A stretch of DNA of 12,113 nucleotides from Spirochaetales bacterium. GTDB lineage: Bacteria; Spirochaetota; Spirochaetia; JAGLYY01. A program made the translations under genes and the position numbers. A model generated the notes under the pieces. It worked only from the letters and a program-made list of their open reading frames with translations. It ran no database searches and was not told where the DNA came from. Numbering within the stretch: the first letter of the stretch is position 1; each line of letters starts with the position of its first letter. The stretch covers positions 1-12,113 of the forward strand of contig JAGLYY010000292.1 in NCBI GenBank assembly GCA_023131935.1. Reading direction: 5' to 3'. Shown here piece by piece: positions 6,589-12,113 of the stretch.

Positions 6589-7285
6589 GGAAAAATACTG
6601 GAAGCTTCTCGATGACTTTGAGGACCTCCTTACCTATCAGCACCGGGTCCCTCACGAGGGGCTTCCAAAAAAGGTCCTTGACGGCACGATAACGGCGGAG
6701 ATCCATGAAGCTCCCATCGATCAAAACCGCAAAGATCGTCTTGCGATCCTTGAAGAACAGATTTCCCAATGTACCGCTTGCGGGCTCCATTCAGGAAGAA
6801 CAAACCCTGTTCCCGGATATGGTGTCTTGAATCCGAAGGTTATGGTGATTGGAGAGGGGCCCGGGGCAGAGGAAGATAAATCAGGACTGCCCTTTGTCGG
6901 CCGGGCAGGGAAATATCTCGATAAATGGCTTTCGGCCATAAACCTGGAAAGATCAAAAGATTGCTTTATTGGAAATATAATAAAGTGCCGTCCCCCGGGA
7001 AACAGGGACCCCCTGCCGGAGGAATCCTCGATCTGTCTTCCCTACCTCGAACAACAGGTGGACCTGATAAGACCGAAGGTGATACTTACCCTCGGAAGAA
7101 TAGCCGCGCAGATCCTCACCGGCCATGTTGAAGGGATCGGCAGGCTCCGTGGAAAAACCTATTCCTACCGGGGGGTCCCTCTTATCCCTACCTACCACCC
7201 GAGCGGTGTTCTTCGGAATCCTCAATACCGGGGTGCTGTCTGGGAAGATCTGAAGCGGCTGCAGAAGGCTCTCGATGAGGCTTAA
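6581..7285 (+). CDS. Family-4 (Fe-S) uracil-DNA glycosylase with N-terminal extension
   Basis: Removes uracil from DNA to start base-excision repair. The 234-aa product shows the family-4 pattern: four cysteines for a 4Fe-4S cluster (C64 and C67 in QCTACGL, C136 in NIIKCRPPGNR, C152 in SSICLPYL), the active-site segment GEGPGAEEDKSGLPFVGRAG (91-110) and HPSGVLRNP (206-214). In Thermotoga-type enzymes the first cysteine lies about 18 residues from the start; here it is at 64, so there is an N-terminal extension of roughly 45 residues, charged and probably helical, of unknown purpose. ATG 6581 is preceded by AAAAGG at 6566-6571, and starting later would still leave much of the extension. It overlaps truA by 8 nt and lies 8 nt before priA, so a repair enzyme is paired with a replication-restart helicase. 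Confidence 0.95.
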   Translation: MSKEKYWKLLDDFEDLLTYQHRVPHEGLPKKVLDGTITAEIHEAPIDQNRKDRLAILEEQISQCTACGLHSGRTNPVPGYGVLNPKVMVIGEGPGAEEDKSGLPFVGRAGKYLDKWLSAINLERSKDCFIGNIIKCRPPGNRDPLPEESSICLPYLEQQVDLIRPKVILTLGRIAAQILTGHVEGIGRLRGKTYSYRGVPLIPTYHPSGVLRNPQYRGAVWEDLKRLQKALDEA

Positions 7286-7293
7286 AAACCGGA

Positions 7294-9243
7294 ATGAGTG
7301 ATGCCTATTTTCAGGTAGTCTTTCAGACCCCTTTGAACAGGGTCTTTACCTACCTGCCCCCGGAAAAAGGCCGGGCCGCGCCTGGCTGTAGGGTCACAGC
7401 CCCCTTTGGACGCAGGACCCTTACCGGTTTTATAACAGGAAGTACTGACACACCACCGGAGGGGGATTTCCAACTTAAACGGATTTCAAGGGTTATTGAT
7501 AAAACACCACTATTCGGGGAAGAGGAGATTGAACTCGCCTCGTGGATTGCGGGAAGGTATCTTTGTTCCATCGGAGAAGCCCTTTCCACAATGCTGCCCG
7601 GGGGAAAACGGGAGAGTATCATTCCTCTATTTGAGGCTGATCCACCGGGGTCCCTGGACGCGGTAAGCCTGTCGGAGGAACAGCGGAGGGCGGTTGAAGG
7701 GATAACCGGCAGGCAGGATGGATATTCCTACATCTACGGTATTACCGGATCAGGGAAAACCGAGGTATTCTTGCAGGTTGCAGAGGCCACTTTACAGGAA
7801 GAACGGGGGGTGATTTACCTTGTCCCGGAGATCTCCCTCACCCATCAGCTCACTAAAGAAATACGCGACCGGTTCGGCACATCGGTGGCGGTACTTCATT
7901 CCCGTCTTACCCCCTCCCAGCGTTATGTGGAGTGGATGCGGATAAAAAAAGGGGAGGCCCGGCTGGTGGTTGGTGCCAGGAGCGCGGTGTTCGCGCCGGT
8001 ACATCCCCTTGGGCTCATTGTGATTGATGAAGAGCACGAGGGAGCGTATAAAAGCGGGAACACACCGCGGTATCACGCCAGGCAGGTGGCAATGAAACGG
8101 TGTTCCGGGGCAGGGGCCCGCCTTGTAATGGGCAGCGCGACCCCCTCGGTTGAGGCATTCCACCTGATGGAGCGGGGCAGGATAAATTCATATCATCTGA
8201 CAAAACGGTTAAGCGGCGGAGCGGTCCCCACGGTAGCGGTTGTCGACATGAAGCGGGAGAAAGGAACCATTTCCCGGCTTCTCATTGAGGGGATACGGAG
8301 GACCCGGGAGGAGGGACGGCAGACAATCCTCTTTCTGAACCGCCGGGGCTTCACATACTTTTTTCATTGCAGAAGCTGCGGATACCAGATGACCTGCAAA
8401 CAGTGTTCAGTCTCACTGACCTATCATAAGCATAAAAACAGAATGGTCTGCCATTATTGCGGCTACTCGGTCCCACCGTTAGATGTGTGTCCCTCCTGCG
8501 GGTCACTGGAAGTGGGATATTCAGGATTCGGCACCGAAATGGTGGAGGAGGATGTGCGCAAGCTTTTTCCCGACTACCGGATAACCCGGGTAGATACCGA
8601 TGCCGTAAAAAAGCGGGGATCCCTGGAGAAAATATTTGAGGATTTTAAAAAGGGGGAGATCGACATCTTACTCGGCACCCAGATGGTGGCAAAGGGTTTG
8701 AACTTTCCCGGGGTAAAACTGGTGGGGATTGTGCTTGCCGACACGGGACTTCATCTACCCGATTTCAGGGCCCAGGAGCGTACCTTTTCCCTCATTATGC
8801 AGGTGGCTGGCAGGGCTGGACGATTTTTTCCTGATGGACAGGTAATTATTCAGACCTACAACCCCGAAAACGAAGCCATCGGTATGGCCGCGGAGGGAGC
8901 ACTTGAGAAATTTTACGGGATGGAATTAGAAGCCCGAAAAGCCCTCGGATTTCCCCCCTGGACCAGGCTCTTTCGGATCGTATTCCGGGGGAAGAAGCTG
9001 GAAGTGGTAGAGAACGCCGCCGGGATATTTGCCAACCGGTTTCCAGACGGAGATGATAGTGAATTGCTTGGTCCTGCTGAATGTCCCCTCGCGGTAATAT
9101 CGGGGAACTACCGGTATCAGGTGATTCTCCGTTCTTATCGTTTTCAGGTTACCCACAGGAAACTATCGAAGCTGCTTGAAGATATTTCCACACCATCGGG
9201 AGTTTATATTGAGGTTGATGTGGACCCGGTCAGCCTGCTTTAA
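7294..9243 (+). CDS. priA: Primosomal replication-restart helicase PriA
   Basis: 3'-to-5' DNA helicase that recognises abandoned forks and reloads the replisome. The 649-aa product is shorter than the E. coli enzyme (732 aa) but has all parts: N-terminal DNA-binding region (about 1-110), Walker A GITGSGKT (149-156), DEEH box (245-248), motif MGSATPSVEAF (279-289), a zinc-binding insert with eight cysteines (359, 362, 368, 371, 386, 389, 399, 402), GTQMVAKGLNFPGV (461-474) and the arginine-finger motif QVAGRAGR (503-510). No residue needed for ATPase activity looks missing. The start MSDAYFQVVFQTPLNRVFTY is a typical PriA beginning, although the Shine-Dalgarno is poor (GAGG at 7277-7280 is 13 nt away). 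It is the last gene of the tight run: a 75-nt spacer with a candidate promoter follows. Confidence 0.97.
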   Translation: MSDAYFQVVFQTPLNRVFTYLPPEKGRAAPGCRVTAPFGRRTLTGFITGSTDTPPEGDFQLKRISRVIDKTPLFGEEEIELASWIAGRYLCSIGEALSTMLPGGKRESIIPLFEADPPGSLDAVSLSEEQRRAVEGITGRQDGYSYIYGITGSGKTEVFLQVAEATLQEERGVIYLVPEISLTHQLTKEIRDRFGTSVAVLHSRLTPSQRYVEWMRIKKGEARLVVGARSAVFAPVHPLGLIVIDEEHEGAYKSGNTPRYHARQVAMKRCSGAGARLVMGSATPSVEAFHLMERGRINSYHLTKRLSGGAVPTVAVVDMKREKGTISRLLIEGIRRTREEGRQTILFLNRRGFTYFFHCRSCGYQMTCKQCSVSLTYHKHKNRMVCHYCGYSVPPLDVCPSCGSLEVGYSGFGTEMVEEDVRKLFPDYRITRVDTDAVKKRGSLEKIFEDFKKGEIDILLGTQMVAKGLNFPGVKLVGIVLADTGLHLPDFRAQERTFSLIMQVAGRAGRFFPDGQVIIQTYNPENEAIGMAAEGALEKFYGMELEARKALGFPPWTRLFRIVFRGKKLEVVENAAGIFANRFPDGDDSELLGPAECPLAVISGNYRYQVILRSYRFQVTHRKLSKLLEDISTPSGVYIEVDVDPVSLL

Positions 9244-9279
9244 ATACCCCATTCCCACTCTAGAGAATTGCTCACCTCG

Positions 9280-9309
9280 TTGACCATGGCACTGAAATTT
9301 CAGTAGTAT
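9280..9309 (+). promoter_or_regulatory. Candidate promoter for def-fmt
   Basis: TTGACC (9280-9285, 5/6) and TAGTAT (9304-9309, 4/6) are separated by 18 nt in the only real spacer between priA and def. Transcription would begin near 9316, leaving only a few bases before the def ATG at 9319, so the message would be almost leaderless. A perfect palindrome fills most of the spacer. The -10 match is modest, so the call is tentative. Confidence 0.45.
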
Positions 9310-9316
9310 TAGGTCA
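9281..9316. promoter_or_regulatory. Nested dyad in the def promoter (possible operator)
   Basis: ACTGAAATTTCAGT (9291-9304) is a perfect 14-bp palindrome without a spacer, lying between the proposed -35 and -10 boxes and overlapping the first base of the -10. It is flanked by TGACC (9281-9285) and GGTCA (9312-9316), themselves inverted copies, nearly concentric with it (centres one base apart). A zero-loop palindrome is poor as an RNA hairpin and better fits binding by a dimeric protein. There is no regulator gene adjacent and I do not recognise the site. Confidence 0.45.
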
Positions 9317-9318
9317 GG

Positions 9319-9804
9319 ATGGAAATTATCACACTCGGAGATGAAACACTGACAAAACCGGCAACGCTGGTTGCTGATATTGATAAAGGGATCGCTGATT
9401 TTACAGCGGCAATGCTCGAGACCATGATGAAGGGAAATGGTATCGGCCTCGCGGCCTCCCAGGTTGGATACCTTAAAAGGATATTTGTCTGCCATTTCCA
9501 GGGAGACATTCCGCGGGTATTCATCAATCCCGAAATCCTCCGGACGAGCAATGATCAGGAGACCTTTGAAGAGGGTTGTCTCAGTATTCCCGGGATCTAT
9601 GCCGATGTTGTGCGCCCGGAAGAGATAACCGTCCAGGCATGGAACGAGAAGGGAAAACCCTTCACCATTGACGCCGATGGATTACTTGCCCGGGTTATTC
9701 AGCACGAAATGGATCATTTAAGGGGGGTCTTGTTTATTGACCATCTCAACCCGAAAAAACGGGAACGTGTAGTGAAACAATACTATCGAAAAGTTCGGGT
9801 CTGA
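9319..9804 (+). CDS. def: Peptide deformylase
   Basis: Metallo-hydrolase that removes the formyl group from the first methionine of new proteins at the ribosome. The 161-aa product has the three deformylase motifs: GIGLAASQ (41-48), EGCLS (85-89) with metal ligand C87, and QHEMDHLRG (128-136) with metal ligands H129 and H133 and catalytic Glu130. The size and the simple C terminus are ordinary for a bacterial PDF. ATG 9319 gives the usual N terminus (MEIITLGDETL) and is preceded by AGGTCAGG at 9311-9318. It overlaps fmt by one base (TGATG), so the enzyme that removes the formyl group is made together with the one that adds it. Confidence 0.97.
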   Translation: MEIITLGDETLTKPATLVADIDKGIADFTAAMLETMMKGNGIGLAASQVGYLKRIFVCHFQGDIPRVFINPEILRTSNDQETFEEGCLSIPGIYADVVRPEEITVQAWNEKGKPFTIDADGLLARVIQHEMDHLRGVLFIDHLNPKKRERVVKQYYRKVRV

Positions 9805-10739
9805 TGAGAATACTCTTTGCGGGAACCCCGGAAATCGCGGTCCCATCGCTTAAAAGCCTTGTGGAAAAACATGAAGTTGTCGGGGTCCTTACAGGACCGG
9901 ACAGACCCTCCGGCAGGGGCAGGAAATTAAAACCCTCAGCGGTAAAAACCGCTGCCCTGGATCTCGGTATCCCGGTATATCAACCTGAACATGTACGGAG
10001 GGAAGCCCGTGAGACGATAAGCCTGATTGACGCGGAGCTGATGGTAGTGTTTGCCTACGGCAGGATTTTCGGTCCCAGGTTTCTTTCCCTTTTCCCGAAA
10101 GGTTCAATTAATATACATCCCTCCCTCCTCCCGAGATGGAGAGGTCCATCACCAATTACCGCCGCTATTTTACATGGAGACCGGGCAACAGGTATAACAG
10201 TCCAGAAGATAGCCCTCGAAATGGATTCGGGGGATATTATTCTTCAGCGGGAAATCCCTCTTGATGGCACAGAAACTACCGGCACATTGAGTGAAACTGC
10301 CGCGGAGTTGAGTGGAAAAATTATCCTTGATGCCCTTGAACTGATTGAGGAAGGGTTTGAAGGCGTTCCACAGAATTCGGAGGAAACAAAGTATTGTTTC
10401 CTCGTTTCGAAAAATGATGGTAGAATCGACTGGGGGCAGGGCGCTTGCACAATAGAACGGATGGTCCGGGCCTATTATCCATGGCCTATGGCATGGACTG
10501 ACTTTAGGGACCAGCCCCTTAAAATTCATAAAGGATCTGTTTACAAGGGATCAACACCTTTGAATACCGGTGGGCCGGGAAAAGTGACGGGTATAGACAA
10601 GGGTTCTGGAATTTTGATACAAACAGGGAATGGAGTGTTTTCTGCGGAAGTTCTGCAGCTTCCCGGGAGGAAACCCCTGGAATGGCGTTCCTTTTTAAAT
10701 GGTGTAGATAATTTTATTGGTTCAACACTCGGAGGCTAA
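9804..10739 (+). CDS. fmt: Methionyl-tRNA formyltransferase
   Basis: Uses 10-formyl-tetrahydrofolate to formylate Met-tRNA(fMet) before initiation. The 311-aa product begins MRILFAGTPEIAVPSL and carries the catalytic core SINIHPSLLPRWRGPSPI (101-118) with Asn103 and His105, followed by GITVQKIALEMDSGDI (130-145) with the conserved Asp141. The remaining roughly 100 residues match the usual C-terminal tRNA-contacting domain in length and in the segment MVRAYYPWPMAW. It starts on the ATG shared with the def stop (TGATG) with no good Shine-Dalgarno, consistent with re-initiation after def. It depends on the folate pool, which folP at the left of the window helps supply. Confidence 0.97.
   Translation: MRILFAGTPEIAVPSLKSLVEKHEVVGVLTGPDRPSGRGRKLKPSAVKTAALDLGIPVYQPEHVRREARETISLIDAELMVVFAYGRIFGPRFLSLFPKGSINIHPSLLPRWRGPSPITAAILHGDRATGITVQKIALEMDSGDIILQREIPLDGTETTGTLSETAAELSGKIILDALELIEEGFEGVPQNSEETKYCFLVSKNDGRIDWGQGACTIERMVRAYYPWPMAWTDFRDQPLKIHKGSVYKGSTPLNTGGPGKVTGIDKGSGILIQTGNGVFSAEVLQLPGRKPLEWRSFLNGVDNFIGSTLGG
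10731..10735 (+). promoter_or_regulatory. Ribosome-binding site fixing the PASTA-protein start
   Basis: GGAGG overlaps the last codons of fmt and lies 8 nt before ATG 10744. It excludes the longer in-frame start at TTG 10717, which lies inside fmt and upstream of the site. Confidence 0.8.
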
Positions 10740-10743
10740 ATTT

Positions 10744-11787
10744 ATGAGTCCCATTGGGGATTTTATCGTTCGTTTATTACCAAACAATCAGGATGATCCG
10801 GAGAGACGGTATTTTAAAACTGTTATCTTCATATCCATAGGGATGATTGCAATCATGGTTGTTGTCAGTCTCATTACTTTCCTTGTGACCTTTCAGGGGA
10901 AAGAACAGACTATGGTCCCGAATATTGAAGGGATGGCCCTTGAAAACGCCATGATCGAACTCCAGGAGAAAGCCCTGAATGCCACTATTCAGCTCCATTA
11001 CACTGCAAGCCAGGCGGAAAAAGGACTCATTATCGGGCAGTTACCAAACCCCGGCACAATGGTAAAAGCAGACAGCAAAGTGATGCTCAAGGTTAGCAAA
11101 GGGGCGATTGTTGAACGCCTCAATGATTATGTGGGTTGGAGTATTGTTGATCTTGAGGCCCACCTGCGGAGCCTGGTAACAGTTTACGGTCCTCTGCTAC
11201 AGATCAAGAAACCGGTAATGAGAGTCTTCGACGATGCCCCCCCCGGCACAATACTACAGCAGCGGCCGGAACCGGGAACCAAACTGACAATTCTGACAGA
11301 CCTGAATCTGATAATTAGCCGGGGTCCCCAGGGACAGACAATTGCAGTCGGGGAATACATGGAGATGGAATTTGCCGAAGCCCTTCGGAAGGTAATCGCC
11401 GGAGGAAATAACTTCGTATTCAGCCGGCGAAAAGCCCGTTCCGGGGAAACTCCGGGAACAGTTGTGGCCCAGTCTCCCGCGGCGGAAAGCGAAGTACCAA
11501 TGGAAACTCAGATTCAGTTGGTTATTGCCGAGCCTGCGGAAATTGAGGAGGGCTACGTGTTCGGGATCATGGAACGGACCTTCCCCGATTTTGCGGTTCC
11601 CGCGGAACTTACTATTGAATCCATATCTCCCCTGGGAGAGAGGAGCCGGCTCTACCAGTTAAGGCATCCCGGCGGTCTGCTTACCATACCCTATCTTCAG
11701 CAGGAAAACACCACCCTTGTTGTGTTAGTCGAAGGGGAAGAGCAGCTCAGGTTTGTGGTAAGAAAAGCCCGAACCACGGAGGATTGA
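10744..11787 (+). CDS. Single-pass membrane protein with three PASTA repeats, no kinase domain
   Basis: A 347-aa protein: a short charged cytosolic tail (1-24), one transmembrane helix (about 26-49), then an extracytoplasmic region with three PASTA-type repeats (about 56-119, 125-194 and 199-263). The repeats show the usual ending, for example IIGQLPNPGTMVKADSKVMLKVSKG split around residues 96-120, ILQQRPEPGTKL near 170-181 and VVAQSPAAESEV near 240-251. About 84 further residues (264-347) form a beta-rich tail that I do not recognise. PASTA repeats elsewhere bind peptidoglycan fragments or beta-lactams, in Ser/Thr kinases and in some penicillin-binding proteins. No catalytic domain is attached here, so this may be a wall-binding or sensor subunit. 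It starts 4 nt after fmt, with GGAGG upstream. Spirochaetes carry such a gene next to def-fmt as far as I recall. Function unproven. Confidence 0.85.
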   Translation: MSPIGDFIVRLLPNNQDDPERRYFKTVIFISIGMIAIMVVVSLITFLVTFQGKEQTMVPNIEGMALENAMIELQEKALNATIQLHYTASQAEKGLIIGQLPNPGTMVKADSKVMLKVSKGAIVERLNDYVGWSIVDLEAHLRSLVTVYGPLLQIKKPVMRVFDDAPPGTILQQRPEPGTKLTILTDLNLIISRGPQGQTIAVGEYMEMEFAEALRKVIAGGNNFVFSRRKARSGETPGTVVAQSPAAESEVPMETQIQLVIAEPAEIEEGYVFGIMERTFPDFAVPAELTIESISPLGERSRLYQLRHPGGLLTIPYLQQENTTLVVLVEGEEQLRFVVRKARTTED

Positions 11788-11812
11788 CAACAACAGAAAA
11801 GTATCATAACTT
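11784..11812 (+). promoter_or_regulatory. Candidate promoter of the tRNA-Gly gene
   Basis: A perfect -35 box TTGACA (11784-11789) overlaps the stop codon of the PASTA gene. The -10 is ambiguous: TAACTT (11807-11812) at 17 nt spacing or CATAAC (11805-11810) at 15 nt. Transcription would start a few bases before the tRNA at 11825. The -10 region also lies in a small dyad (AAAAGT 11797-11802 / ACTTTT 11809-11814), which could alternatively be a weak terminator for the upstream genes. Confidence 0.45.
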
Positions 11813-11824
11813 TTGGTAGTATTT

Positions 11825-11895
11825 GCGAGCGTCGTATAATGGTAATACCCAAGCTTCCCAAGCTTGTGCCGGGAGTTCGATTCTCCTCGCTCGCT
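11825..11895 (+). tRNA. tRNA-Gly, anticodon CCC
   Basis: A complete 71-nt cloverleaf can be folded by eye. Acceptor stem GCGAGCG (11825-11831) pairs with CGCTCGC (11888-11894), discriminator T at 11895. D stem GTAT/ATAC (11834-11837/11845-11848) encloses AATGGTA. Anticodon stem CAAGC/GCTTG (11850-11854/11862-11866) encloses TTCCCAA, which places anticodon CCC at 11857-11859. T stem GGGAG/CTCCT with one G-T pair encloses TTCGATT (11876-11882). It reads GGG codons, which are frequent in the genes here. CCA is not encoded (GGA follows), so a CCA-adding enzyme is needed. Confidence 0.96.
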
Positions 11896-11898
11896 GGA

Positions 11899-12113
11899 TT
11901 ATCTTTTTACCATTTCAACCCGGTATTCCAGAGGGTCCGAGAGTGTCAGGATATCAAGAAGGGGAATATCATATAGGATCCCCTTATCAATAAGTATCCC
12001 GCCATCATGACGAAGAATCCTGTTTTGGGTGAAGACATTCAGGGTGATGCCGGATTCACGGACCTGAGATGATACCCCTTTTTCACCAGCAAACTCCTCA
12101 AAGGCGTATTCGA
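11899..12113 (-). CDS. C-terminal 70 residues of an unidentified protein (partial)
   Basis: Reading the minus strand from the right edge, one frame stays open for 70 codons (first full codon at 12111-12109) and ends in TAA at 11901-11899. The other two minus-strand frames stop early in this stretch. The translated end runs from EYAFEEFAGEKG to PLEYRVEMVKR, with a middle part reading RHDGGILIDKGILYDIPLLD. It has a plausible mix of charged and hydrophobic residues with beta-type alternation, no membrane segment and no motif I can place in a family. It is convergent with the tRNA, whose last base is only 3 nt from this stop codon, so the two transcripts must end against each other. The 5' part lies outside the window. 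Confidence 0.65.
   Translation of the reverse strand, partial: EYAFEEFAGEKGVSSQVRESGITLNVFTQNRILRHDGGILIDKGILYDIPLLDILTLSDPLEYRVEMVKR

Noticed and set aside
9241..9318. Intrinsic terminator after priA
   Set aside because: The only strong dyad has no loop and no T-run after it. It fits a DNA-binding site better than a terminator.
10717..10743. Upstream TTG start for the PASTA protein
   Set aside because: It lies in fmt without a Shine-Dalgarno, while GGAGG supports ATG 10744.
1..12113. Mobile elements, CRISPR arrays, phage or defence genes
   Set aside because: No transposase, integrase, direct-repeat array or defence-family motif is visible on either strand.

Overview
The window is a compact block of bacterial housekeeping genes, nearly all on the + strand and closely packed, with one tRNA and the 3' end of a convergent gene at the right edge. 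Base composition looks roughly balanced and gene starts are a mix of ATG, GTG and TTG. A diderm is indicated by a signal-peptide outer-membrane beta-barrel protein at the left. The gene neighbourhood (folP-cdaA-ybbR-acpS-DUF2225-truA-udg4-priA, then def-fmt and a kinase-less PASTA membrane protein) is what I recall from free-living spirochaetes (Spirochaeta/Treponema relatives). That taxonomic call is inference from gene order and was not tested by a search.

Left region (1-2028): a Wzi-like outer-membrane protein gene (128-1786) is followed by about 240 non-coding bases. These hold an imperfect 54-nt inverted repeat, then short segments that look like degenerate copies of dispersed non-coding repeats common in environmental bacterial genomes. 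The segment ends in a very good sigma70-type promoter (TTGTTA-N17-TATAAT) directly in front of folP, which fixes the folP start at 2029.

Central operon (2029-9243): eight genes with gaps of 1-12 nt or overlaps of 4-11 nt. They are dihydropteroate synthase (folate), diadenylate cyclase CdaA and its YbbR/CdaR partner (c-di-AMP), holo-ACP synthase (lipid synthesis), a DUF2225 protein with two CxxC pairs, tRNA pseudouridine synthase TruA, a family-4 Fe-S uracil-DNA glycosylase and the replication-restart helicase PriA. The genes link cofactor supply, second-messenger signalling, tRNA modification and DNA repair/restart rather than one pathway.

Right region (9244-12113): a short spacer with a candidate promoter wrapped around a perfect 14-bp palindrome precedes def and fmt, the two enzymes that trim and load N-formyl-methionine. 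Next comes a single-pass membrane protein with three extracytoplasmic PASTA repeats and no kinase domain. A tRNA-Gly(CCC) follows, and three bases beyond it ends a minus-strand gene that runs off the window.

I found no mobile element, CRISPR array, phage gene or obviously new defence-type system. The observations most worth a second look are the repeat/promoter patch before folP, the palindrome in the def promoter, the orphan PASTA protein, the c-di-AMP pair without glmM, the N-terminally extended uracil glycosylase and a G8 tract inside cdaA.
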